Shown one piece after another: positions 1 through 7,648 of a DNA stretch of 64,000 nucleotides. The translations under genes were made by a program, and so were the position numbers. Source of the DNA: Nesterenkonia xinjiangensis. GTDB taxonomy: Bacteria > Actinomycetota > Actinomycetes > Actinomycetales > Micrococcaceae. The notes below the pieces were generated by a model. The model saw only the letters and a list, made by a program, of their open reading frames with translations. It was not told the DNA's origin and searched no databases. How positions within the stretch are numbered: the stretch's first letter is position 1; every line of letters begins with the position of its first letter. The stretch spans positions 2,418,001 to 2,482,000 of the forward strand of contig NZ_JACCFY010000001.1 of assembly GCF_013410745.1 (NCBI RefSeq), in the 5' to 3' direction.

Positions 1-1
1 C

Positions 2-676
2 CAGGCCATCGTGTCCTCCCTGGTGCGCATGGACGAGACCACGATCGTGGAGAACCTGCCCTACTACGCGGCGGACACCGTGACCATCGGTGGGGAGGAG
101 ATCCTGCTGGCCCGCACCGGCTACACCGGGGAGGACGGCTTCGAGATGTTCCTGCGTGATGACAAGGTCGGTGCCTTGTGGCGGGCCCTGCTCAGCGGCG
201 GCGAGGACTTTGGCCTGACTCCCTGCGGGCTGGCCTGCCGTGATTCGCTGCGTCTGGAGGCCGGCATGCCGCTCTACGGCAACGAGCTCTCCACCGAGCG
301 GACCAGCTTCGAGGCCGGGCTGCCGGTGGTCGCGCTCTCCAAGGAGGAGGACTTCGTGGGCCGTGCCGCTCTGGAGCAGGCCAAGGAGGAGGGTCGCGGG
401 AAGACCACCGGCCAGCGGCTCGTCGGACTGACGGGCCTGGGCCGCCGGGCCGGACGCGGCGGCCACCCGGTGCTCGCCACCGCGGGAGATCGCGCCGGCC
501 AGCCGGTCGGCGAGGTGACCTCCGGTCAGCCCAGCCCCACCCTGGGCCACCCGATCGCCATGGCCTATGTGGACGTGGAGTTCAGCGAGCCCGGCACGCG
601 GCTCGACATCGACGTGCGCGGCAAGGGGCAGCCTTTCGAAGTCGTCCAGCTGCCCTTCTACCGCAGGGAGAGGTGA
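2..676 (+). CDS. gcvT: Aminomethyltransferase GcvT (glycine cleavage T protein), 5' end outside window
   Basis: The visible 224 residues are the C-terminal part of the tetrahydrofolate-dependent T protein of the glycine cleavage system. T protein takes the aminomethyl group from lipoyl-H protein, releasing ammonia and forming methylene-THF in the cytosol. The family motif RTGYTGEDGFE lies near visible residue 37. It is followed by the GLACRDSLRLEAGMPLYG stretch and the C-terminal barrel (GHPIAMAYVD). The reading frame is open to the window edge, so the true start lies upstream; the family is about 370 residues. The stop is 6 bases before sdaA, which suggests co-transcription: glycine to serine by GcvT and GlyA, then serine to pyruvate by SdaA. 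Confidence 0.95.
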   Translation, partial: QAIVSSLVRMDETTIVENLPYYAADTVTIGGEEILLARTGYTGEDGFEMFLRDDKVGALWRALLSGGEDFGLTPCGLACRDSLRLEAGMPLYGNELSTERTSFEAGLPVVALSKEEDFVGRAALEQAKEEGRGKTTGQRLVGLTGLGRRAGRGGHPVLATAGDRAGQPVGEVTSGQPSPTLGHPIAMAYVDVEFSEPGTRLDIDVRGKGQPFEVVQLPFYRRER

Positions 677-682
677 TCTGTC

Positions 683-2110
683 ATGGCGATCAGTGTCTTT
701 GATCTGTTCAGTGTGGGGATCGGTCCGTCGTCTTCCCATACGGTGGGGCCGATGCGTGCGGCTCGTCGGTTCGTGGTCGAGGAGCTGACCGCCCTTCTGG
801 AGTCAGCGGAAGGCGGTCCTCTCGCGGAGGTCAGTGTGGACCTCTACGGCTCCCTGGCCGCCACCGGGCAGGGCCACGGCACGTTCGACGCCGTGCTGCT
901 GGGCCTGGAGGGTTGGGATGCTGAGGAGATCCTTCCCGAGCAGGTCGAGGAGCGGCTGGCTGATATGCGGGCCACAGGCACGGTCCGTGTGGCCGAGCAG
1001 CTGGGGCGACGTCGTGACATCACGCTGCGTACCGAGGATCTGGTGCTGAGGCCCCTGACCTTCCTGCCGCAGCACAGCAACGGAATGGCCATCACAGCCC
1101 TCGACGACGACGGCGGCGTCTTGGTCGAGCAGACCTATTTCTCCATCGGGGGAGGGTTCGTGCTCACCGTGACCGAGGCTGAGGCTGCCTCCCTGGGTGA
1201 TGCCGTGGAGTCCACCGAGGCGGAGGTTCCCCACCCCTTCACCACGGCGGCCGAGCTCATGGAGCACTGCCGCAGCACCGGCCGGGCTGTCTCTGAGGTG
1301 ATGATGGCCAATGAGACCGTGATGCGCCCGGAGGAGGAGGTCCGGGCTGGGGTGCTGCACATCTGGCAGGTCATGGAGGAGTGTAAGAACTCCGCGTTGG
1401 GCCGCGCCGGGGTGCTGCCGGGTGGGTTGAACGTCCGGCGTCGTGCCCCGGGGTGGCATGCCCGGCTCACGGAGCAGGATCCGGATCGGTCGTATGCGTA
1501 TTGGCAGGAGTGGGTCAATCTGGTGGCTTTGGCGGTCAATGAGGAGAACGCCTCGGGTGGCCGGGTGGTGACTGCGCCGACCAACGGGGCGGCGGGGATC
1601 ATTCCGGCGGTGGGGTTCTATGCGACCCATTATGGGCCGGGAGGCAGTTTCATCGCGCCGGAGGATCGTGAAGAGGCGGTGGTGCGGTATTTGCTCACTG
1701 CTGCGGCGATTGGGGTGCTGTATAAGGAGCAGGCGTCGATCTCTGGTGCTGAGGTGGGGTGTCAGGGGGAGGTGGGTTCGGCGTCTTCGATGGCGGCTGC
1801 TGGGCTTTGTGAGGTCTTGGGTGGGTCTGCGGAGCAGGTGGAGAATGCTGCGGAGATTGCGATGGAGCACAATCTGGGGTTGACCTGTGATCCGATCTCG
1901 GGGTTGGTGCAGGTGCCGTGTATTGAGCGGAATGCGATTGCGGCGACTAAGGCGGTCAATGCGGCGCGGATGGCGTTGATGGGGGATGGGCAGCATCGGG
2001 TCTCGTTGGATGAGGTGATCGTGACGATGCGTGAGACGGGGGCGGATATGTCCTCGAAGTATAAGGAGACTGCTCAGGGCGGGTTGGCTGTGAACGTCAT
2101 CGAATGCTGA
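683..2110 (+). CDS. sdaA: L-serine ammonia-lyase, iron-sulfur-dependent, single chain
   Basis: It deaminates L-serine to pyruvate and ammonia in the cytosol using a [4Fe-4S] cluster. The 475 residues have the usual fused layout: SDH beta domain (about 1-155, starting [20 protein letters not shown]) and SDH alpha domain (about 190-470). The three cluster cysteines are visible as Cys360 (VGCQGEVG), Cys402 (LTCDP) and Cys413 (VPCIERN). The chain ends in Cys475, matching the C-terminal cysteine tail described for Legionella L-serine dehydratase. It follows gcvT by 6 bp. Codon choice is odd: the first 35 or so codons and the part after about base 1380 use many G- or T-ending codons (GCG, ATT, TAT, TGT, GGG), while the middle uses the C-ending codons typical of the neighbours. 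Confidence 0.96.
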   Translation: MAISVFDLFSVGIGPSSSHTVGPMRAARRFVVEELTALLESAEGGPLAEVSVDLYGSLAATGQGHGTFDAVLLGLEGWDAEEILPEQVEERLADMRATGTVRVAEQLGRRRDITLRTEDLVLRPLTFLPQHSNGMAITALDDDGGVLVEQTYFSIGGGFVLTVTEAEAASLGDAVESTEAEVPHPFTTAAELMEHCRSTGRAVSEVMMANETVMRPEEEVRAGVLHIWQVMEECKNSALGRAGVLPGGLNVRRRAPGWHARLTEQDPDRSYAYWQEWVNLVALAVNEENASGGRVVTAPTNGAAGIIPAVGFYATHYGPGGSFIAPEDREEAVVRYLLTAAAIGVLYKEQASISGAEVGCQGEVGSASSMAAAGLCEVLGGSAEQVENAAEIAMEHNLGLTCDPISGLVQVPCIERNAIAATKAVNAARMALMGDGQHRVSLDEVIVTMRETGADMSSKYKETAQGGLAVNVIEC

Positions 2111-2144
2111 GGTCGGATCGGTGAGGCGGCCGTACAGTTGGCCC

Positions 2145-2639
2145 ATGAGGCTCTTCCGACGGCGCCGGCACCCGGTGGACCACCTGGACGCGCGCCTGCG
2201 CGAAGACACCCCGGAGCTTCTCGTCGTCCTCCTCGTCCACCGTGTCTCACGAGATGAGGCGGTCATCCAGGTGGTGGCTGACGAGCAGTCCGCGCAGGAG
2301 GTCGCGGCTACCGCCGAGGGGGATCCCGCGTGGTCCGTGGAGTGGCAGGCGGTGCCGGTCCTGGACGCCCACGGCGGGGAGCTCGTGCCCGGTGTGACGG
2401 TGCACCTGGTCAGCGACGACGGGCCCGCAGACGACGCCCCACAGGATGTCTCACCGGTGCCACGGGCGGCCTTCGTGTCCCGGGAGGAGGCCGAGGCCTT
2501 CGCCGAACAGGAGCGTCACGCCGACGTCGGAACGGGTGTCTCGCGGATCCTCACGCTGGTGATCGGCGCATCGATCAGCCCTGAGTCCGGCGGTATCGCT
2601 CATAGACCACGCGATTGCCGAAGACGCGGCTCTCCATGA
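2145..2639 (+). CDS. Small hypothetical protein, possible
   Basis: A 164-residue frame opening MRLFRRRRHPVDHLDARLRED. It has no motif I recognise. It is rich in Asp, Glu and Val and carries an AFVSREEAEAFAEQE stretch that could be helical. An upstream in-frame GTG at 2121 is possible, but neither start has a clear ribosome binding site. The last 65 bases overlap the tail of the convergent RibD-like gene, so the C-terminus after about residue 143 (PESGGIAHRP...) looks like read-through of the other strand. It follows sdaA by 34 bases. The frame may be real but wrongly extended at the 3' end, or a chance open frame in GC-rich DNA. Confidence 0.4.
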   Translation: MRLFRRRRHPVDHLDARLREDTPELLVVLLVHRVSRDEAVIQVVADEQSAQEVAATAEGDPAWSVEWQAVPVLDAHGGELVPGVTVHLVSDDGPADDAPQDVSPVPRAAFVSREEAEAFAEQERHADVGTGVSRILTLVIGASISPESGGIAHRPRDCRRRGSP

Positions 2640-3129
2640 GCTCCAGTGGCACGGCCTCCGGCACCGGTGGCAACAGCGGGGTCCCGCCGCCGACGATGAT
2701 CGGGTATCGGAAGATCTGGAACTGATCGACCAGCCCGGCCTCGACGGCCTGACCCGCCAGAGTGGCGCCGCCGATCTCCACGTCCTTCTCCGTGGAGTCG
2801 AGCACCGCGGGGATCTCTTCCGTCAGCGGGCGATCAGCCAGCCGGGCATTGCCCTCGACCCGGTCCAGGGTGCGGCTGAAGACGATCTTCGGCAGGGCTA
2901 CCCACGCGTCTGCGAAGGCGCTGAAGAGCTCGCCGTGCCGCATCGCCGGGTCGCTCTCCCAGGGAAGCATCGTCTCGTAGAGGCGCCGGCCGCACAGGCA
3001 GGCGCCGAGCTCGCGCACAGTGTCCAGGTGGAAGCGGAACTGCTCGTCATCCGGCATCGTCCAGTCGAACGCCCCGGTACGGTCGGCGATGAAGCCGTCC
3101 ACTGAAGTGCCCATAGAGATCGTCAGCAT
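2575..3129 (-). CDS. Dihydrofolate reductase family protein (RibD C-terminal domain)
   Basis: The 184 residues have the DHFR/RibD-reductase fold, seen in MLTISMGTSVDGFIADRTG at the N-terminus, a central PKIVFSRTLD stretch, IGGATLAGQAVEAGLVDQF, and the C-terminal YPIIVGGGTPLLPP typical of this NADPH-binding family. These stand-alone proteins are usually annotated as dihydrofolate reductase family; the true substrate is mostly unknown. The ATG at 3129 was chosen over the longer frame starting at 3165 because homologues start at ML(T/V)ISMG-type sequences. It is single, convergent with the small frame at 2145, and 107 bases from the next minus-strand gene. Confidence 0.85.
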   Translation of the reverse strand: MLTISMGTSVDGFIADRTGAFDWTMPDDEQFRFHLDTVRELGACLCGRRLYETMLPWESDPAMRHGELFSAFADAWVALPKIVFSRTLDRVEGNARLADRPLTEEIPAVLDSTEKDVEIGGATLAGQAVEAGLVDQFQIFRYPIIVGGGTPLLPPVPEAVPLELMESRVFGNRVVYERYRRTQG

Positions 3130-3236
3130 GGTCGTCGAGTCCCTTCCTGCGTGGTGCACCGGCACGACCGGCGATCGGGACCGCCACCCTACGGCGGCGG
3201 ACGCGCCGGTGGCGAGGCTCGACGCCCCAGGGATGC

Positions 3237-4469
3237 TCAGGCGAAGGCGGACACCCCCGTCAGGTCACGGCCGATGATCAGGCTCTGCACGGACTCGGTG
3301 CCCTCATAGGTGTGGATCGCCTCGATGTCGGCCATGTGCCGGGCCACCTTGTTCTTCAGCAGGATCCCGTTGCCGCCGAGCATGTCGCGTGCCACCTGAG
3401 CGATCGCCCGGGCCTTGCGGGTGTTGTGGTACTTGGCCATCGAAGCCTGCGGGCCGGAGAGTCGGCCCGCGGCGTCGAGCTCGGTCACCTTCCGCACGTG
3501 GAGCTGCATGGACGTCAGCTCAGAGGTCATCCAGGTCAGCCGCTCCTGGACCTGCTGGAAGCCGGCCAGCGGCTTGCTGAACTGATGACGCTGCGTGGAG
3601 TAGCTCAGCGCAGCCTCGACGACGGCGGCCGCGTGCCCGACGGCCGACCAGGCCACACCCAGGCGAGTCGCGAAGAGCACTTTGGAGGTGTCCTTGAAGG
3701 TGTGCGAGCCGGGCAGCACCGCGTTTGCGGGCAGCTCCACGTCCCGGTACTCGATGACGGCCTGATGGATGGCGCGCAGGGAGGCCTTGCCCTCGATCAC
3801 TTCGGCACGGTAGCCGCGAGTCTCCTGGTCCACCAGGAAGCATCTGACCTGGCCGTCATGCGAGCCCCCGGCGACCCGCGCCCAGGTGAAGGTGATGCCG
3901 CCGGAGGCTCCATTGCCGATCCACTTCTTGGCCCCGTTGAGCACGTAGTGGCCGCTGGACTCGTCACCGACCAGCTGGGCGGTGGTCTCCAGGGACACCG
4001 AGTCTGAGCCGTGGGTCGGCTCGGTCAGCGCGAAGGACCCCAACGTGCGAGCGGTGGCCAGGTCTGCCAGGTGCTGCTCCTTCTGTTCCGGCGAGCCGAA
4101 CATCGCCAGGGTGCGCAGTGCGAGGCCGCCCTGGACCGCCAGCGCAGTGCCCAGAGACCCGTCGGTGCGGGAGGTCTCCATGTTGACCAGTCCGGCGGCC
4201 AAGGGGGAGAGGGTGTGGAGGTTCGCCTCCAGGCCGTCGACCTCGACGCCGTCGGTCAGCAGACCCTGGGCTCCGGCTCGGCGGACCAGGTCCACCGGAT
4301 ACTCGCCCTTCTCCCAGTGCCCGGTCATGCGTTCCTCCAGCTCGGCGGAGAAGTCCCGTGCCCGGGTCCACCACGCGCGGTCCGCGTCGGGGACGTCAGC
4401 GAAGACGCCGTAGTAGTCCAGATCCAGCGGTGTGGTGACGTCGTAGTCCGGGTCGATCTCGTCTCGCAT
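3237..4469 (-). CDS. Acyl-CoA dehydrogenase, glutaryl-CoA dehydrogenase-like
   Basis: This is an FAD-dependent acyl-CoA dehydrogenase of 410 residues. The N-terminal helical, central beta and C-terminal helical domains are recognisable: LGSFALTEPTHGSD in the FAD/substrate region, KKWIGNGA, and a C-terminal MLGGNGILLKNKVARHM. The catalytic glutamate is Glu389 in IHTYEGTES, placed as in glutaryl- and isovaleryl-type enzymes. The C-terminal LIIGRDLTGVSAFA resembles glutaryl-CoA dehydrogenases, so glutaryl-CoA (lysine or aromatic breakdown) is the best guess. The start at 4469 has a GGAGG six bases upstream; longer starts at 4484 and 4511 lack this. It is monocistronic here. Confidence 0.88.
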   Translation of the reverse strand: MRDEIDPDYDVTTPLDLDYYGVFADVPDADRAWWTRARDFSAELEERMTGHWEKGEYPVDLVRRAGAQGLLTDGVEVDGLEANLHTLSPLAAGLVNMETSRTDGSLGTALAVQGGLALRTLAMFGSPEQKEQHLADLATARTLGSFALTEPTHGSDSVSLETTAQLVGDESSGHYVLNGAKKWIGNGASGGITFTWARVAGGSHDGQVRCFLVDQETRGYRAEVIEGKASLRAIHQAVIEYRDVELPANAVLPGSHTFKDTSKVLFATRLGVAWSAVGHAAAVVEAALSYSTQRHQFSKPLAGFQQVQERLTWMTSELTSMQLHVRKVTELDAAGRLSGPQASMAKYHNTRKARAIAQVARDMLGGNGILLKNKVARHMADIEAIHTYEGTESVQSLIIGRDLTGVSAFA

Positions 4470-4766
4470 GGCGACCTCCAGCATCAGTTCGGGGCATGTG
4501 CGCTGCCCCACATGTTACCCGAGGGTCACTCAGCGTGCGACGCGGACCTCGGCCGGGGTCGAGTGGTCGCACTGTGTCACGCCGGGGAGATCTGCACCAC
4601 ATTCGATGTCTGGTGTCACGGGCCGATCTATCGCCTGGGGGGGCGTCCCGGGTGACAGGGGATCGGCCCGATGACAGGGCTGATGCGATTCAGGTGACGG
4701 CGGGGAGGGAAGGGTGTCGTGGAGTCTGGGCTTCCCTCTTCCAGGTTCCTCGCAGGATTACAGCAC

Positions 4767-4794
4767 TTGAATGTAGCGTAATTGAAGTTATGCT
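4767..4794 (+). promoter_or_regulatory. Candidate desA promoter, leaderless
   Basis: A -35-like TTGAAT (4767-4772) and a -10-like TATGCT (4789-4794, fits the actinobacterial TANNNT) are 16 bases apart. The expected transcription start would be at about 4801-4803, which is the A of the desA ATG. No Shine-Dalgarno sequence precedes this ATG, so a leaderless mRNA is likely. This is an inference from spacing only. Confidence 0.5.
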
Positions 4795-4801
4795 CCCCTA
4801 A
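4783..4801 (+). promoter_or_regulatory. Candidate DtxR/IdeR iron box over the desA -10 element
   Basis: The 19 bases match 14 of 19 positions of the DtxR/IdeR consensus TWAGGTWAGSCTWACCTWA; the right half (CTCCCCTAA) matches 7 of 9. It covers the -10 element and ends one base before the ATG of a siderophore operon, where iron-dependent repression is expected. The left half is weak, so binding is not certain. Confidence 0.5.
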
Positions 4802-4802
4802 C

Positions 4803-6305
4803 ATGACAGCTTCACACGATGTCCTTCCTGATCAGCTTCCCTTCCTGCGCGGCGAGTCCAGCGCCGCCTACGACGCCCTGATGGCTGATGTCAGCTCACG
4901 GATCGCCCAGCGACTGGCCTCGTCCGAGGCGCCGTCCACCAACACTCCACAGCGCGAGTTGGCCGAACGCGCCGCACATCTCGACCTGGACGGCCCCGGC
5001 ATCGGGGGTCAGGCCCTGCTGGAAGAGCTCGACGAGCTCTTCCTCGCCGAGGCGGTCTGGTACCACCACCCCGCCTACCTGTCTCACCTGAACTGCCCGG
5101 TGGACCTGAACGCCGTGGCCGCCGAGAGTGTCCTGGCGGCGGTCAACACCTCCGTGGACACCTACGACCAGTCGCGCATCGGCACGTTCATCGAGCGGCG
5201 GATCGTCAGTTGGATGACCGACCGCATCGGGTTCGCCCGCGGCGACGGGGTCTTCACCTCCGGCGGCACCCAGTCCAACCTGCAGGCCCTCTTCCTGGCC
5301 CGCGAGGCCGCGCTGACCGGCACGTCGGGACCCTCCCGCTCGGTGCGGCAGCAGCAGCTCGTCATCCTCACCAGTCCGCAGAGTCATTTCAGCATCGCCA
5401 AGGCGGCACTGATCCTGGGCCTGCGCGACGACGCCGTGATCACCGTGGCCACCGACCAGGCGGGCCGCATGGACCCGGCCGCGCTCCGCCGCGCGCTCCA
5501 GGATGTCGCCGGGGACGGCCGGGTGCCCATGGCTGTGGCCGCCACCGCGGGCACCACAGATCGGGGGGTCATCGACCCGCTGGAGCAGTTGGCCGAGATC
5601 TGCCGCGGGCAACGGGTCTGGCTCCACGTGGACGCCGCCTATGGCTGCGGGCTGCTCGCCTCTGCCCGGCACCGCCACAGGCTGGCCGGCATCGAGGCGG
5701 CACGCAGCGTGACCCTGGACTTCCACAAGGCCTGGTTCCAGCCCGTCTCCTCCTCCGCCCTGGTGGTCCGCGACGCCGCCGACCTGGGCCGTGGGGCCTG
5801 GCACGCCGACTATCTGAACCCCGCAGACGGTGGGGAGCCCAACCAGGTGGACAAGTCACTGCAGACCACCCGGCGCTTCGACGCGCTGAAGCTCTACGCG
5901 ACGCTCCGGGGTGCTGGGCCCGACGCCGTCGGGCGCGCCTGGGATGCCCTGCTGGAGCTCACCGGGGAGGTGCGCCGCCACGTGGAGGACCACCCGGAGC
6001 TGGACCTGCTCGCCACCAGCGATCTCACCACGGTGCTGTTCCGCTGGCAGCCGCCGGGAGTGAGCGAGCAGGACGCCGACGCTCTCGTCTCTCTGGCGCG
6101 CCAGGTGCTCCAGGAGTCCGGGCGCGTGATGGTCGCCAGAACAGTCCTCGACTCACGGCCGTGCATGAAGCTCACGCTGCTGGACCCCGAGACGACCGTG
6201 GAGCAGGTCGCCGAGAGCCTTGAGGAGGTCTGCGCCTGTGCCCGCATCCTCCATCGGCACCGAGCCGGAGCGCCGGCCAGCCTCGCCGAGGAGGTGGCAT
6301 CGTGA
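4803..6305 (+). CDS. desA: PLP-dependent lysine/diamine-precursor decarboxylase of siderophore synthesis (DesA-like)
   Basis: A group II pyridoxal-phosphate decarboxylase of 500 residues. In desferrioxamine pathways DesA decarboxylates L-lysine to cadaverine. Seen are the cofactor-domain motifs FTSGGTQSNLQAL and VAATAGTTDRGVIDPL, HVDAAYGCGLL, and the Schiff-base Lys309 in LDFHKAWFQP. Length fits the family. The ATG at 4803 was chosen: the TTG at 4782 would place the start inside the promoter. The gene overlaps desB by 4 bases (GTGA), implying translational coupling. Substrate is inferred from the operon; a 2,4-diaminobutyrate or ornithine decarboxylase of the same family cannot be excluded. 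Confidence 0.88.
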   Translation: MTASHDVLPDQLPFLRGESSAAYDALMADVSSRIAQRLASSEAPSTNTPQRELAERAAHLDLDGPGIGGQALLEELDELFLAEAVWYHHPAYLSHLNCPVDLNAVAAESVLAAVNTSVDTYDQSRIGTFIERRIVSWMTDRIGFARGDGVFTSGGTQSNLQALFLAREAALTGTSGPSRSVRQQQLVILTSPQSHFSIAKAALILGLRDDAVITVATDQAGRMDPAALRRALQDVAGDGRVPMAVAATAGTTDRGVIDPLEQLAEICRGQRVWLHVDAAYGCGLLASARHRHRLAGIEAARSVTLDFHKAWFQPVSSSALVVRDAADLGRGAWHADYLNPADGGEPNQVDKSLQTTRRFDALKLYATLRGAGPDAVGRAWDALLELTGEVRRHVEDHPELDLLATSDLTTVLFRWQPPGVSEQDADALVSLARQVLQESGRVMVARTVLDSRPCMKLTLLDPETTVEQVAESLEEVCACARILHRHRAGAPASLAEEVAS

Positions 6306-7648
6306 GCACCGCACGCCCCACGCCCGGGAGCACGGCGTCCGAGACTGTGCATGACGTCGTGGGGGTCGGGATCGGCCCCTTCAATCTGGGAATGGCCTGC
6401 CTGGCCCACCCGCTGGACGACGTCGACGCCGTCTTCCTCGATGCCCGGGACGGCTTCACCTGGCATCACGGGATGATGCTGCCGGAGGCCACGATCCAGG
6501 TGCCATTCCTGGCGGATCTGGTGACTATGGCTGATCCCACCTCCGAGTTCTCCTTCCTGAACTGGCTCAAGGAGACGGGACGTCTCTATCCCTTCTACAT
6601 CCGGGAGGACTTCCACCCGCTGCGCAGCGAGTACGACGCCTACTGCCGCTGGGCCGCCGAGCAGCTGCCCACACTGCGCTGGGGGCGTCAGGTGGAGTCG
6701 GTGGAGCACGACGCCGTCAGCGACACCTTCGTGGTCACCGCAGTCACCGCCGAGGGGGTCGAGGTCCACCGGGGCCGAAACGTGGTGATGGGCATCGGCA
6801 CCGCCCCTCAGGTGCCGGCGCTCCTGCGTGAGGATGTCGCCGACTCGCCACAGGCCACGCACTCCGCTGACTATCTGCACCGTCGCGAGGAGATCCTGTC
6901 CTCCGGCTCGGCCACCGTGGTCGGCAGCGGCCAGTCCGCGGCGGAGATCTTCCTGGACCTGCTCGAGGCCCACCGCGACCACGGACTGCGCCTGGACTGG
7001 ATCACCCGGTCACCCCGGTTCTTCTCCATGGAGGACACCCGGCTGACCCTGGAGATGACCTCCCCTGAGTACACCGACCATTTCCACGGGCTTCCCGAGC
7101 AGACGCGGGACCGACTCACCCGGGAGCAGCGTGGCCTCTACAAGGGAATCAGCACCGCCACCATCGACCGCATCCATGACGCCCTCTACCGGCTGAGCGC
7201 CCACCAGCCGCTCGACGTCGGGATGCTCACCGACACGGAGGTCACGGCAGCGCCCTGGGACGCCGCCTCCGGGACCCACCGGCTGCGGCTGCAGCACCGG
7301 CAGCTGGGGGAGCAGGCCGAACACCGGACCGAACACCTGATCCTGGCCACCGGCTACGAGCCCCGAGAGCCGGCCTTCCTGGCTCCGGTGGAGCATCTGA
7401 TCCACCGCGACTCGGCAGGACGGCTGGCCGTCGGGCGGGACTACCGCATCGACACCCTGGGCGGACGGATCTTCGTGCAGAACGCCGAAGAGCACACCCA
7501 CGGACTCACCGCCCCCGACTTGGGCATGGGCGCCTGGCGCAACGCCTCGATCCTCGCCTCCCTCACCGGCGAGGAGATCTACCCGCTGGAGCGGCGCATC
7601 GCCTTCCAGCAGTTCGGACTCCCCACCACCGCGGAGGTGCCACGATGA
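6302..7648 (+). CDS. desB: Lysine/cadaverine N-hydroxylase (DesB-like NADPH- and FAD-dependent monooxygenase)
   Basis: The 448 residues belong to the IucD/SidA/PvdA N-hydroxylating monooxygenases, which oxidise the terminal amine of cadaverine (or lysine, ornithine) to a hydroxylamine. The FAD-binding motif GVGIGPFNLGMACL is at about residues 19-32, the NADPH motif VVGSGQSAAEIFLDLL at about 200-215, and the ATGYEP signature at about 350. The GTG at 6302 overlaps the desA stop, and the TGA overlaps the ATG of the next gene, so the three genes form one coupled operon. Confidence 0.93.
   Translation: MSTARPTPGSTASETVHDVVGVGIGPFNLGMACLAHPLDDVDAVFLDARDGFTWHHGMMLPEATIQVPFLADLVTMADPTSEFSFLNWLKETGRLYPFYIREDFHPLRSEYDAYCRWAAEQLPTLRWGRQVESVEHDAVSDTFVVTAVTAEGVEVHRGRNVVMGIGTAPQVPALLREDVADSPQATHSADYLHRREEILSSGSATVVGSGQSAAEIFLDLLEAHRDHGLRLDWITRSPRFFSMEDTRLTLEMTSPEYTDHFHGLPEQTRDRLTREQRGLYKGISTATIDRIHDALYRLSAHQPLDVGMLTDTEVTAAPWDAASGTHRLRLQHRQLGEQAEHRTEHLILATGYEPREPAFLAPVEHLIHRDSAGRLAVGRDYRIDTLGGRIFVQNAEEHTHGLTAPDLGMGAWRNASILASLTGEEIYPLERRIAFQQFGLPTTAEVPR

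Larger units (their letters stand above)
4470..4802. promoter_or_regulatory. Intergenic promoter region between acyl-CoA dehydrogenase and desA
   Basis: About 330 bases separate two divergent genes and hold both promoters. The part next to desA is distinctly AT-richer than the surroundings and carries the promoter and iron box described separately. I see no RNA gene and no supported ORF. The plus-strand frames here (for example at 4496-4801) have no codon-bias support. Confidence 0.6.

Noticed and set aside
803-2266. 487-codon open frame opposite sdaA
   Set aside because: It is antisense to a gene with clear protein motifs. The sequence is Arg/His/Pro-rich low-complexity, typical of GC-rich antisense frames.
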